Positions 8,716-17,194 of a DNA stretch of 64,000 bases are shown one piece after another; the stretch's first letter is position 1; each line of letters starts with the position of its first letter. Both the position numbers and the translations under genes were made by a program. The DNA comes from Desulfobacteraceae bacterium UBA2174. Its GTDB lineage: Bacteria; Desulfobacterota; Desulfobacteria; Desulfobacterales; UBA2174. Location: positions 1-64,000 of the forward strand of contig DCWA01000011.1 of NCBI GenBank assembly GCA_002327445.1, in the 5' to 3' direction. A model generated the notes under the pieces. The model did not search any database. It worked only from the letters and a program-made list of their open reading frames with translations, and had not been told where the DNA came from.

Positions 8716-9424
8716 CTCCCCGGTACCATCGGGCCAGGCGCCCCGGCGGGATGCCGAGATGAAATCCGGCGACCACAAGCTGGTTGATCATTGTGGTGCG
8801 CAGGATTCCCCGCTTTTCCCAGCGGCGGCCGGACGTCAGCACGGCCGCATCGAGGGTTGCCACTTTTCCCAGGCGCCGGAGGCGGCGCACCAGAACGAAA
8901 TCCTCCATGATCGGCAGATCCGGGTAGCCGCCCACGGATTGAAAGGCGGCTTTCGTCATAAACAGCGCCTGGTCTCCGTAGGCCAACCCCAGGCGCCGCG
9001 AGCGCCGGTTGGCTCCGGCCTCGATCCAGCGGAGCAGGCGTCCGGGGGCGTCGATGGCCAGGCGAAAGGCACCTGCGGTTACCCCTGGCTGCGCCAATGC
9101 CTGGCGAACCGCCGCATCGAAGCGGGGGGGAAGGCGGGTGTCGGCGTGCAGGAAGATCAGGATTTCTCCGGAAGCGATGCCGGCGCCGGCGTTCATCTGG
9201 CCGGCTCTTCCCGGCGGCGCGGCGATGGCTTGCACCCCGAGCCGGCGGGCCAGATCGACGGTACCGTCGGTGCTGCCGCCGTCGGCCACGATCACCTCGA
9301 TGTTTTCTCCGGCCACGGCCGTTTGCACGGCGGCCGCCAGTTGGCGGGCTTCGTTGAGGGTGGGGATGATCACCGAAATCGGCGCTTGGCGTGCAACCTC
9401 GGTCACGGTTCGGCGAACTCCCAA
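8681..9424 (-). CDS. Family 2 glycosyltransferase, rSAM/selenodomain-associated transferase 2 type (TIGR04283)
   Basis: A 247-residue GT-A fold enzyme. The N-terminal 'ISVIIPTLNEARQL' strand and turn, 'VIVADGGSTDGT' (UDP-sugar binding) and 'ILIFLHADTRLPP' (the DxD-like HAD) match the TIGR04283 group. 'AYGDQALFM' and 'PIMEDFVLVRRL' (the ED acceptor motif) follow. Acceptor and sugar are unknown; the family is usually found with a TIGR04282 partner, as here, with which it overlaps by 22 bases. The last ten residues (RDPSSRHSSE) are encoded by a dispersed repeat, so the native C-terminus has been replaced. Confidence 0.87.
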   Translation of the reverse strand: MGVRRTVTEVARQAPISVIIPTLNEARQLAAAVQTAVAGENIEVIVADGGSTDGTVDLARRLGVQAIAAPPGRAGQMNAGAGIASGEILIFLHADTRLPPRFDAAVRQALAQPGVTAGAFRLAIDAPGRLLRWIEAGANRRSRRLGLAYGDQALFMTKAAFQSVGGYPDLPIMEDFVLVRRLRRLGKVATLDAAVLTSGRRWEKRGILRTTMINQLVVAGFHLGIPPGRLARWYRGARDPSSRHSSE

Positions 9425-10050
9425 ACCGCCAGGTCTTCGGGGCGGTCGATGTCCCGCAGCATGGGGAGAAGATGCACCGCGACACCGGAGGGGGCCAGCG
9501 CCGAAAGCGTGTCTCGCAGGACGTTCTCGCCTCCCCAGGCAATGCCCTGGAACAGCAGCGGCGCCAGTTCGGCGAACCTCTCCCGGCGAAGGCCGATCAG
9601 ATAGTAGCCGCCGTCGGCGGCCGGGCCGATGACGATGTCATGGTCCGCGAGTCGCTGGAAGGCTTCGGCCAAAATGGCGCCGGAGAGATCCGGAATGTCC
9701 GTGCCGACCAGCACAGCAGCCGGGGCGCCCTCGGCGAAGGCTTCGGCCAGGGCCCGGGCCATGCGCGCGCCGATGTCGCCTTCCCCTTGCCCCCGGTACG
9801 TCCATTGCGGGCCGAGCCAGCGGGCCATTCTTGCGCCGTCACCCCCCTCGAAGCGGATTTCCACCGCCACCGGCTGCCGGGCCGCCAGGGCCTCGACTTG
9901 GCCCAGGATCCGTTCGGTCATCCGGCGCTGGAGGTCGGAGGCGCCTTCGGCTCCCAGGACGGGGATGAGGCGGGTCTTGGCCCGCCCCGGCGCCGGGTAG
10001 CGGGTGAAGACGATGAGACGCGAAATGGCGGCATTTTCAAGATCTCGCAT
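9403..10050 (-). CDS. TIGR04282/DUF2064 glycosyltransferase-like protein (rSAM/selenodomain-associated transferase 1 type)
   Basis: The 215-residue product starts 'RLIVFTRYPAPGRAKTRLIP', the hallmark of the TIGR04282 family, with 'VLVGTDIPDLSG' (nucleotide-sugar/metal motif) and 'VIGPAADGGYYLIGL' following. The fold is that of nucleotide-diphospho-sugar transferases (MobA/CofC-like). In many genomes it is encoded beside a radical SAM/selenodomain protein; none is visible next door here. The start at 10050 is chosen because the 23 extra residues of the longer frame are unlike the family. It overlaps the downstream TIGR04283 gene, so the two are cotranscribed. Confidence 0.87.
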   Translation of the reverse strand: MRDLENAAISRLIVFTRYPAPGRAKTRLIPVLGAEGASDLQRRMTERILGQVEALAARQPVAVEIRFEGGDGARMARWLGPQWTYRGQGEGDIGARMARALAEAFAEGAPAAVLVGTDIPDLSGAILAEAFQRLADHDIVIGPAADGGYYLIGLRRERFAELAPLLFQGIAWGGENVLRDTLSALAPSGVAVHLLPMLRDIDRPEDLAVWEFAEP

Positions 10051-10093
10051 CGGATCTGCACTTTCTCTCCGCTCTTTTTTCGTCTTTCGTGGG

Positions 10094-11365
10094 TCAGGAT
10101 GCCAGAATGCCGGCGTCAATGACCTCGAAGCGCGGCAACTTATGGCGTCTGGCCAGGGAAGACTTGGCCCACTTGGCTTCCAGCCGTTTGAAAATCGATT
10201 TCTTTTCGGCGGCGGCGAGCTTCCTGAATTTCACTTCGGCCACCAGCAGGCGGTTTTCATCTTGCGGGTCCGGCGCGACGATATCCAGTTCCACGTCGTT
10301 TTCCCAAAACCGTGCGCCCCCCGGGTATCGGGTGCGGCAGAAATCTTCAAAAACGGTAGCGGCATGCTCGTGGATCAAGGTGCGCTTGCGATCGGGCGAA
10401 TAGGCCGGCCACCGGCTTTGATGCGGGGAAAAGACGGCAAACCAGAACCGCATGGCCGGATCGGAGATCCGGTATAGAATTTTCCGGGTGGACCGGACGC
10501 TTTCGCCGTATGGGACTTCACGGTACAGGACCGATGCGTCCAACAACTGTTGAAAGAGCCGTGAAAGGTTGGTTTGGGCCGTTTCCAGCCGGCCGGCAAT
10601 TTCCGAGGGCCGCTTGGCGCCCCGGCCCACCGCTTCCAGTACCGCCAAGGCGTTGAGTCCGCCGACGCCTTCGTCGCGCAGCAGCCGCCGCGGTTCGTTT
10701 TCCATATAGGGTGCAAAATCAAAATACAGCGTTTCGGCCACGCCCAGGGCATCACTGCCGGATTCAACGAACTCCCAATACTTTGGAATCCCTCCGACAC
10801 AGGAAAAGGTTTCAAAGGAAGCCGGGTCTCTCCTGTCTTGACCGCAGGCCCGGCAAAACGCCCCGTAATCCATCGGCCGTACCTGGAACAACTTGCCGGC
10901 CCTTCCGAAAAGGGGCGCCGAAGGGTTGAGGAACAAGTCATTCATCATACGGGTGCTCGATCCTGCCAAAATCAGCAGGCAATTCGAAGGCATGCCGTGA
11001 TCCAGCCATTGCTGCATCCGACTCGGCAACGTCGCATCGACGGCGGTCAGATAGGGGAACTCATCTAAACACAAGACCCAGGGCTTTTTTTGCAGCGAGA
11101 GCAGTTCGAACAGCTCTGGCCATGTCTTGGGGATGATTTGCGTTTCCAAATGGGGCCGCAGATCGTTGAAAACCTGCCCGAGCTGCAAATCGCTCGGGGC
11201 CTCGATGGCCTGACTGTAAAGGCCGCCGCACGTATCCAGCCAATGCCGCAGCAGCCGGGTCTTGCCCACCCGCCGCCGGCCGTACATCACCAGCAGCCCT
11301 CCGCGCCCGGCAGCGGCTTCCAGTTCCTGTAACTCTTTGTCTCTATTTACAAGATCAAGCTTCAT
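10094..11365 (-). CDS. AAA-type ATPase of the archaeal-ATPase/DUF234 family
   Basis: The 423-residue protein has a Walker A 'YGRRRVGKTRLLRHW' (residues 29-43), Walker B 'PWVLCLDEFPYL', sensor 'LLILAGSSTRMM', then a winged-helix region ('RPSEIAGRLETAQTNLSRLF') and a C-terminal DUF234 part with PD-(D/E)xK-like residues ('NDVELDIVAPD', 'LLVAEVKFRK'). Members are stand-alone STAND-like ATPases, common and mobile in bacteria and archaea, with unknown substrates. It is a single-gene unit preceded by a perfect inverted repeat that is probably its operator. Confidence 0.87.
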   Translation of the reverse strand: MKLDLVNRDKELQELEAAAGRGGLLVMYGRRRVGKTRLLRHWLDTCGGLYSQAIEAPSDLQLGQVFNDLRPHLETQIIPKTWPELFELLSLQKKPWVLCLDEFPYLTAVDATLPSRMQQWLDHGMPSNCLLILAGSSTRMMNDLFLNPSAPLFGRAGKLFQVRPMDYGAFCRACGQDRRDPASFETFSCVGGIPKYWEFVESGSDALGVAETLYFDFAPYMENEPRRLLRDEGVGGLNALAVLEAVGRGAKRPSEIAGRLETAQTNLSRLFQQLLDASVLYREVPYGESVRSTRKILYRISDPAMRFWFAVFSPHQSRWPAYSPDRKRTLIHEHAATVFEDFCRTRYPGGARFWENDVELDIVAPDPQDENRLLVAEVKFRKLAAAEKKSIFKRLEAKWAKSSLARRHKLPRFEVIDAGILAS

Positions 11366-11382
11366 GGGGAGAATTCCGGCCA

Positions 11383-11415
11383 GAAAACATTATGCTTGTC
11401 AAACATAATGTTTTC
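11383..11415. promoter_or_regulatory. Perfect 12-bp inverted repeat upstream of the DUF234 ATPase gene
   Basis: Arms GAAAACATTATG (11383-11394) and CATAATGTTTTC (11404-11415) are exact reverse complements separated by CTTGTCAAA. The inner part TATGcTTGTCAAACATA is itself nearly symmetrical. It lies 18 bases upstream of the ATPase start codon in an AT-rich stretch of an otherwise GC-rich region, a good place for an autoregulatory operator or for an untranslated-leader hairpin. No regulator can be named. Confidence 0.6.
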
Positions 11416-11557
11416 TATACATAAAGCTTGCATGGGCGTCAATCATCGCGGCGATCCGATACCGCTGACGAGAGCGCAAGGGGCCACCGTTGGCGTTCCG
11501 GGTACCACCTCTTTTCCATCGTGATAGCCTCCAATCTCATCGCGATAGCCCCCAATC

Positions 11558-11770
11558 TTGTCATCCCGAGGAGTTGGCGACGAGGGATCTCTCCGAATCT
11601 GCTCGCACTTGCCGACGCATTCCCAACTGCAGATTCCTCGCTGACGCTCGGAATGACAGCGGCTTTTTTTACCAAGTCCAGATTCCTCACCCCTCCAGGG
11701 GCGGTGTTCGGAATGGCAGGGGAAAAGGGCTGTCATCCCGACCGCAGTGAGTCGGACCGGAATGACGCGG
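11558..11770. repeat. Fold-back copy of the GTCATTCCGAG dispersed repeat
   Basis: The element opens with GTCATCCCGAGGAG and 'CGACGAGGGATCTC' and closes near 11663 with the inverted 'GATTCCTCGCTGACGCTC' and 'GGAATGAC', forming an imperfect ~105-bp palindrome. Further partial copies follow to 11770 (GTCATCCCGACCGCAGTG at 11731, inverted GGAATGAC at 11759). The interval 11416-11772 contains no gene I can support. Confidence 0.75.
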
Positions 11771-11772
11771 GT

Positions 11773-12813
11773 TCATTCAACCATGAACGGCTCGAACAGC
11801 GAGCGGATAAATTTCAGATTCATGTAGCGCCGGAGAGTGGCCCAGGTGTCCGGGTTGCGGATGCCGGCATAGTCGGTCTGGTAGGCCACCCATCCCATGG
11901 CGGACCAGGAAATGCCGCGCAGGTAAACGAAGGGATCTTTCAGCCGCACCCGTTCGGCCAGGGTGTCCCTCAGATGCCGGTCGCCCACCGCCGCGCGGTA
12001 GGCGGCCAGGAAATCCTGCTTGTCCGATGCCGACATGCGGTAATCGGTCTTCCACAGGGTGGTCAGGGGCGAGCAAAAATGGCACAGGTCCGTGGACGGA
12101 TCGCCCCAGCGGGGCATTTCCCAATCCACCAGGTGGATCGTCCCCCGCTCCGGGTTGACGATGAAGTTGCCCGAGTTGACCTCCGTGTTGACGATGGCCT
12201 GCCACGGATCGGCCTGAAAGTAGCGCTCCCGGTGCCGGGCCGCGTCGGCCCAGGCCAGCACCTCCTTGAGAAACCGGCGGATGTCCGGGTCGGCCAGGTC
12301 GGATTCGAAATAGCGGGCCAGCAGGCTGGCGCATTCCGAGAAGATGAGGCTCAGGGGTTCTTGTTCGCGAATCAGGTGGTTTTGCGTTTCCGGGACCGCG
12401 ACCTGATGGATGGCGGCCAAAAGCCGGGCGGCCGCCGCCAGGTCCGTGCGGTAGTCCAGGGGCCGGCCGGGGAGAAATGCCATGATCGAAATCCCCCGCG
12501 AAATGTGCCGGCGGGAATCGTCCACGGCATAGGGCCGGGGGGTGTATCCGCTCTCTTCGAGCAATTTCAATGCTTTGTACTCGTAGACGATCTGGTCTTC
12601 TCGACCGATCTGGGTGCCGATGTTGACCCGCAGGACCAGCTCGATGTCAGGAGCGACCAGGCGATAATTCAGGTTGTACTCCCCCCGGGCCAGGGGTTCG
12701 ACCCGGAAACGGCGGCCGGCCATCACCGGTACCCCGGACCAGTCCACCGCTTCCAGGTAGGCTTCCACCGCAGGGCGCATGGCGGTCATGGGATCGGTGG
12801 CGTCGGTCTTCAT
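11773..12813 (-). CDS. Aminoglycoside/choline/thiamine-kinase-like phosphotransferase
   Basis: The 346-residue product has the APH fold: a 'GEYNLNYRLV' glycine loop, 'ELVLRVNIG' Lys/Arg strand, 'FLPGRPLDY', catalytic loop 'VNTEVNSGNFIV' (in place of HxDxxxxN, with the Asn conserved) and 'IHLVDWEMPRWGDPSTDL' (the DFG-like IDWE motif). The usual catalytic 'HGD' is 'NTEV', a notable change. Its start overlaps the last 4 bases of the ABC ATPase gene, so it is the last gene of a YnjBCD-like importer operon and may phosphorylate the imported compound. Antibiotic resistance is not implied. Confidence 0.8.
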   Translation of the reverse strand: MKTDATDPMTAMRPAVEAYLEAVDWSGVPVMAGRRFRVEPLARGEYNLNYRLVAPDIELVLRVNIGTQIGREDQIVYEYKALKLLEESGYTPRPYAVDDSRRHISRGISIMAFLPGRPLDYRTDLAAAARLLAAIHQVAVPETQNHLIREQEPLSLIFSECASLLARYFESDLADPDIRRFLKEVLAWADAARHRERYFQADPWQAIVNTEVNSGNFIVNPERGTIHLVDWEMPRWGDPSTDLCHFCSPLTTLWKTDYRMSASDKQDFLAAYRAAVGDRHLRDTLAERVRLKDPFVYLRGISWSAMGWVAYQTDYAGIRNPDTWATLRRYMNLKFIRSLFEPFMVE

Positions 12814-13838
12814 GCCGGAAAGACCCTCACCTTGTCGGGCGGAAAGACCACCGCCAGCCGCTGGCCCGCCGTCCAGCGGCTCTCGGGGGTCAGGGCCACC
12901 ACCAAGCCGCCGTCGCAGCGGATCCAGATGCGGGTGGCCATGCCCTCGAAGCGGGTCTGGGTCACTTCGCCCATGACGCTGCCGTTTCCTGCTTCGGGGG
13001 CAAGACGGACATCCTCGGGCCTGATGGTGGCCAGGGGACGGCGGCCGTTGTTCTCGGTGTCCGGCGCCGGAAAATCTCCGAAGGCCGTTTTTAGAAGCCC
13101 GTTTTCCATGCGCCCGTCGAAAAAATTCTCGCCGCCGAAGAAGCGGGCCACGTCCGGGTCGGCGGGGCGATAGAAAAGCTGGCGCGGGGTGCCGGTCTGG
13201 CGCAGCCGGCCGCCGAGGAGGAGGCTGACCCGGTGGCTCATCATCAGGGCCTCGCCCTGGTCGTGGGTCACAAAGAGGGTCGTGACCCGGGTTTCGGCCT
13301 GGATCTGCTGGATGAATTCGCGCATCTGCTGGCGCAGGTTGGCGTCCAGGCTGCTCAACGGCTCGTCCAGGAGCAGCACCGCCGGCTGGAGCACCAGGGC
13401 CCGGGCCAGGGCCGCGCGCTGCTGCTGGCCGCCGGAGATCTCGTGCACCTTGCGCCGTCCAAGACCGGCCAGCCCGGTCAAATCCATGATGGCGTCCACC
13501 CGGCGGCGGATCTCTCCCGGATCCAGGCCCTGCATCTTCAGTCCGAAGCCGATGTTGCCGGCCACGTCGAGAAAGGGGAAGAGCAGGGCTTTTTGAAAGA
13601 CCATCACCACGGCGCGGCGCTCCGGAGGAAGATCGTCCACCGGCCGCCCGTCGATGAGAACGCGCCCGGCCCGGGGCCGGATGAAGCCGGCCACGGCCCG
13701 CAGGATGGTGGTCTTGCCCGCCCCGCTGGGACCCAGCAGGGACATCATCTCCCCGTCGGCCACCGAGAGGGTCAGGTCCCGCACCACCGCCTCCGGACCA
13801 TATCCCAAGGCCAGGCCTTCCAGCCGCAGGTCGCCCAT
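12810..13838 (-). CDS. ABC importer ATP-binding subunit (YnjD/PotA-like)
   Basis: The 342-residue ATPase shows Walker A 'LLGPSGAGKTTILRA', Q-loop 'VFQKALLFPFL', signature 'ISGGQQQRAALARAL', Walker B 'AVLLLDEPLSSLDA' and switch 'FVTHDQGEALMM'. A C-terminal TOBE-type domain of about 110 residues follows ('RPEDVRLAPE'). The ATG at 13838 overlaps the permease stop. It energises the importer formed with the two upstream permeases and the binding protein. Confidence 0.9.
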   Translation of the reverse strand: MGDLRLEGLALGYGPEAVVRDLTLSVADGEMMSLLGPSGAGKTTILRAVAGFIRPRAGRVLIDGRPVDDLPPERRAVVMVFQKALLFPFLDVAGNIGFGLKMQGLDPGEIRRRVDAIMDLTGLAGLGRRKVHEISGGQQQRAALARALVLQPAVLLLDEPLSSLDANLRQQMREFIQQIQAETRVTTLFVTHDQGEALMMSHRVSLLLGGRLRQTGTPRQLFYRPADPDVARFFGGENFFDGRMENGLLKTAFGDFPAPDTENNGRRPLATIRPEDVRLAPEAGNGSVMGEVTQTRFEGMATRIWIRCDGGLVVALTPESRWTAGQRLAVVFPPDKVRVFPA

Positions 13839-14632
13839 CAGCGCACCCCCATCAGGCCGCCGCGGCCCAGGTGACGCGCGCTGACCAGCAGCACGAGGAG
13901 TGCCGGGGCCACGAAGACCAGGCTCACGGCGGCCGCCACGGGGCGGTCCCCGCTGCCCATGAGGGCAAAGAGCAGGATCGGCAGGGTCAGGACGCGGCCG
14001 CCGCCGATGATCAGGGTGCTCAGGTACTGGGACCAGGAGAGCAGAAAGGAAAAGAGACCCGCCACCAAGATGCCCGGCCACACCAGAGGCAGGGTCACCC
14101 GCCACGCCACGGCCAGGGCGGAGGCCCCCAGACAGCGGGCCTGGGCCTCGAAGTCGGGATCGTAGTTGGCGAAGACGCCCCACATGACGAAAACGGTGTA
14201 GGGGAGGCAGACGGTCAGGTGCACCAGGACGACCCCGGCAAAGGTTTCCGCCAGTCCCAGGCGGATGAACCACAGGTGCAGTCCCATGGCCACCGACAAG
14301 GGCGGGACGATGAGCGGCAGGACCACCAGCAGGACTGCCAGGGCTTTGCCGCGAAAGGCGTACAGCCCCAGCGCCCGGCCGGCGGGCACGCCCACCACCA
14401 GGGAGACGGCCGCGGTGGCGGCGGCCAGGGCCGTGCTGTGGGCAAGCCCGGAAGCGATTTGGCCGCCGGCGGCGTCGAGAAGGTGCTGCCAAGCGCGAAG
14501 GCCCCACTGCTGGGGCCAGAGTCCGGGAAAGAACCACCGCTCGCTCAGCGACCAGAGCACCAGGGGCAGAAACGGCACTGCCACGCTCAGGATGATACCC
14601 GCCGCAAGGGCTTTCGGGCGCCAGCGGGTCAT
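13838..14632 (-). CDS. ABC importer permease, second subunit (YnjC-like C-terminal half)
   Basis: A 264-residue integral membrane protein with about six transmembrane segments and the EAA-type cytoplasmic loop 'EAQARCLGASALAVAWRV' that contacts the ATPase. In E. coli YnjC both permease halves are fused in one protein; here they are two adjacent genes joined by ATG/TGA overlaps. Starts four bases inside the end of the preceding permease gene. Confidence 0.87.
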   Translation of the reverse strand: MTRWRPKALAAGIILSVAVPFLPLVLWSLSERWFFPGLWPQQWGLRAWQHLLDAAGGQIASGLAHSTALAAATAAVSLVVGVPAGRALGLYAFRGKALAVLLVVLPLIVPPLSVAMGLHLWFIRLGLAETFAGVVLVHLTVCLPYTVFVMWGVFANYDPDFEAQARCLGASALAVAWRVTLPLVWPGILVAGLFSFLLSWSQYLSTLIIGGGRVLTLPILLFALMGSGDRPVAAAVSLVFVAPALLVLLVSARHLGRGGLMGVR

Positions 14633-15543
14633 CGGATCGCCTCCCGGCTTCCGGCCAGCCGGTTGAGCCAGACGGCCAGGGCCACGGCCCCCATGACCAC
14701 CAGGGCGATGATCAGGCCGATGGCGATCCCCTCGGGCCGGGCGGCCAGGTCCACATCCGCGTAGCTCTTGTACCCCCGTACGGGCAGGGACATGGGATAG
14801 GTGCGGCCCAGGAGCCAGGGAACCTCGAAGGCGCCGAAGGTGAAGGCGAAGACGATGAGGCAGGCCGCGGCCAGGCTCGGGGCGATGACCGGCAGGAGGA
14901 TGAAGCGAAAGCGCTGCCAGGGACCGGCCTTGAGGGTGCGGCCGACCTCGATCAGTTCGCCGCCGGCGTTCTGGAGCACCGACAGGACCATGAGGGCGAT
15001 GAAGGGGATCTCCTTCCAGATGTAGACCAGCAGGATGCCGATGGACCCGCGATCGTTGACCAGGAGGGGGAACTCCCCCGGCGAGGCGATCAGCCCCAGC
15101 GCCGCGGCCAGGCGGGCCGCCAGCCCGGCCGGCGCCAGCAGGAACAGCATCGACACCGCCACCACCAGGTGGGGTACGGTGAGGGGGACCTGGAGGACAA
15201 AATGCACCAGGCGGCTGCGGATGGACCAGCGGGTGAGCGCCAGGGCCAGGGCGACGCTGACGACGGCGGCGATGACGGTGCTGGTGAGGGCGATATGCAA
15301 GGTCAGGCCCAGGCTGGTGAGAAAGTCGGGGTCTTGGAGCACCCGGGTGAAGTGGGCGGCCGTCAGCTCGGTCATGCCCGCGCCGGGCAGATACCCCAGG
15401 GCCTGAAGCCCTCCCAGGGTCAGTCCGCCGCCGAAGAGCAGGAGCATCACGGCCAGAGCCGGTGCCAGCAGGCCCGCCAGGCACAGATCCCATCGGGCGG
15501 CACGGGTGCGCGCATCGCGGCCGCCGATCTGCCCGGAGACCAT
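14629..15543 (-). CDS. ABC importer permease, first subunit (YnjC-like N-terminal half)
   Basis: A 304-residue membrane protein with about six hydrophobic segments and the EAA loop 'IEVGRTLKAGPWQRFRFI'. The first 20 residues are polar (VSGQIGGRDARTRAARWD), then TM1 (LAGLLAPALAVMLLLFGGG). It pairs with the downstream permease. ATG at 15543 overlaps the binding-protein stop codon region by one base, fitting translational coupling. Confidence 0.87.
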   Translation of the reverse strand: MVSGQIGGRDARTRAARWDLCLAGLLAPALAVMLLLFGGGLTLGGLQALGYLPGAGMTELTAAHFTRVLQDPDFLTSLGLTLHIALTSTVIAAVVSVALALALTRWSIRSRLVHFVLQVPLTVPHLVVAVSMLFLLAPAGLAARLAAALGLIASPGEFPLLVNDRGSIGILLVYIWKEIPFIALMVLSVLQNAGGELIEVGRTLKAGPWQRFRFILLPVIAPSLAAACLIVFAFTFGAFEVPWLLGRTYPMSLPVRGYKSYADVDLAARPEGIAIGLIIALVVMGAVALAVWLNRLAGSREAIR

Positions 15544-16790
15544 CAGCGCCCCTTCAGCACGCGGGTTTCCCACCCCTTTTCCAGGCGGACGAGCAGGTCG
15601 GCGGGCAGCTCGGGCAGGCGGCGGGCCTCCAGCTCGGCCCGGGGCAGGGTGGCGGGGCCGCGGGCGATGACGTCCTGGAAGCGTTTCTGCCACTCGGGTG
15701 CCAGGCGGGCGGCATCGATGGCCGGCAGATCGCCCCAGACTTCGGGATCGGCTTTTTGGAGCTGGGCCTCGGGAGAGAGGAGAAAATCGGCCACCACCAT
15801 GGCCCCGGCCCGGTGGGCGGCGTTGAAGGGGATGGCCACGAAATGGGTATTGGCGATGGTCCCCTCGTCGAAGACGAAGGTGCGTACCGTCGGGGGAAAG
15901 AGGCCGTCGAGGATGTTTCGCGATGCCTCGGCCGGGTGGTAGGAGAAGGCGAAGTCGATTTCGCCGTCGGCAAAGAGGGTGTTGAGGCGCACCGGCGATT
16001 CGGGGTAGGTCTTGCCCTCGCGCCAGAGAAACGGCGCCAGGTCCTTGAGAAGGGCGTAGGTCCGGTTCGCGGCAGCGTCGAAGCCGGCACTTTGTTCGCC
16101 GGCCTGCCAGGGATCCGGGCCGCCGGCCAGGTGGTAGAAGACGTGGCGCACGAAGACCGAGCCGGTGAAATCCGGCGGCGCCGGGTAGGCGAAACGGCCG
16201 GGGTGTTGCCGGATCCAGTCGAGCAGGGCCGCGACGGTGCGCGGCGGCTCCGGCGTGCGGGCGCTGTCGTGGATCATCACCACCTGGGCGCTGCCCCAGG
16301 GCGACTCCCATCCGTCAACCGGGGTGCCGAAGTCCTGGCGCACCGAGGGCCGGGTCCCGTCCACCAGCCGCTGGTTGGGCAGCCGCGGGGCAAAAGGGCC
16401 GAAGAGCAGTTCGTTCTTGCGGGCGGTGCGGAAATTTTCCCCGTTGATCCACATCAGATCCACCCCGCCGCCGTCGGTCTTGCCGGCCTGGCGTTCGATG
16501 ACGAGCTTGCCCACTACCTCGGCGATGTCCTGCACCGGCACCTGGCGCAGCGTGATCCCGTAGCGCTCCCGGACCTGATCGGCGATGTACCCGTTGACCA
16601 GGGCGTTGACGGCCGGCGATCCGCCCCACATGTACCAGTCCACCGTCTGGCCGCGGGCGGCGGCCAGCACCGATGACCATTCGGCGGTGAGCAGAGGATC
16701 GGCGCCGAATGCCGGCGGGCCGGCAAGGAGCAGCGGGAGCAGACAGCAGATGAAAGCCCATCGCGGGAAAGATCCGGATCTTGCGTTCAT
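15543..16790 (-). CDS. YnjB-like ABC importer substrate-binding protein
   Basis: The 415-residue product has a signal peptide (WAFICCLLPLLLAGPPAFGA) and the family-typical start of the mature part 'AARGQTVDWYMWGGSPAVN', 'RYGITLRQVPVQDIAEVV' and 'GGGVDLMWINGENF'. This matches E. coli YnjB, whose substrate is unproven (thiamine has been suggested for YnjBCD). First gene of the operon 16790-11773. No TPP riboswitch was found upstream, so a thiamine role has no regulatory support here. Confidence 0.87.
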   Translation of the reverse strand: MNARSGSFPRWAFICCLLPLLLAGPPAFGADPLLTAEWSSVLAAARGQTVDWYMWGGSPAVNALVNGYIADQVRERYGITLRQVPVQDIAEVVGKLVIERQAGKTDGGGVDLMWINGENFRTARKNELLFGPFAPRLPNQRLVDGTRPSVRQDFGTPVDGWESPWGSAQVVMIHDSARTPEPPRTVAALLDWIRQHPGRFAYPAPPDFTGSVFVRHVFYHLAGGPDPWQAGEQSAGFDAAANRTYALLKDLAPFLWREGKTYPESPVRLNTLFADGEIDFAFSYHPAEASRNILDGLFPPTVRTFVFDEGTIANTHFVAIPFNAAHRAGAMVVADFLLSPEAQLQKADPEVWGDLPAIDAARLAPEWQKRFQDVIARGPATLPRAELEARRLPELPADLLVRLEKGWETRVLKGR

Positions 16791-17194
16791 GATGCCTTTC
16801 TCCTGTCGGCGTCTGAATGCCAGCGGTGCCGGGCTTGGGCAAACTTCAAAAACATTCGGGCATCACGGGCCGGATGTCAAGGCGATGAGTGAGCTTGATG
16901 AAGTTCGCCAACGTGGCCGGCCGGTCGAGTTTTCCCCGTCCGACAAGTCGGACAAGTCGGACCGGTCCGTCCCTGTCCGGTCGAATCCCGGGTGCCCGTC
17001 AAGGGTGGCCCAAATGCTTGCAGTCATTGTCGCTGACCTGCCGCATTTGACACGGATTGTAACTTTTGCTAAGCGCCGATCGATTTCTCGAGAAAACCTC
17101 CAACCCGGAGGATACTGGAAATGCGTGGTGGCAGCTGAACCCCCCTCTCTTTGCAACGGATGGCGGGGTTTTGTATTTTTCTGAGGCGAGCGCG
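16791..17194. other. Intergenic region with repeat and terminator-like hairpin, no gene recognised
   Basis: The left part is the leader of the ABC operon on the minus strand. At 16938-16980 lies a GTCCGACAAGTCGGACAAGT repeat. A hairpin with arms AACCCC (17138-17143) and GGGGTT (17165-17170), followed by TTGTATTTTT, looks like a rho-independent terminator or a structured leader in front of the four-helix-bundle gene. The stretch between (16981-17137) shows nothing I can name. Confidence 0.45.
16938..16980. repeat. GTCCGACAAGTCGGAC repeat, upstream copy
   Basis: Reads as iterated GACAAGTCG units ending in an inverted GGACCGGTCC. A matching array at 17826-17873 forms the end of the four-helix-bundle gene and encodes its SDKSDKSDQSDR tail. 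Such arrays commonly accompany four-helix-bundle (23S intervening-sequence-type) genes. Confidence 0.7.

Noticed and set aside
11773..12813. Aminoglycoside resistance gene
   Set aside because: The fold is shared with choline, thiamine and homoserine kinases, the catalytic loop is altered, and the gene is overlapped with an importer operon.
16816..16825. AATGCCAGCG, the core of a TPP riboswitch 3' part, upstream of the YnjB-like gene
   Set aside because: It is on the strand opposite to the operon, no CTGAGA partner is present, and no gene follows it in the right direction.
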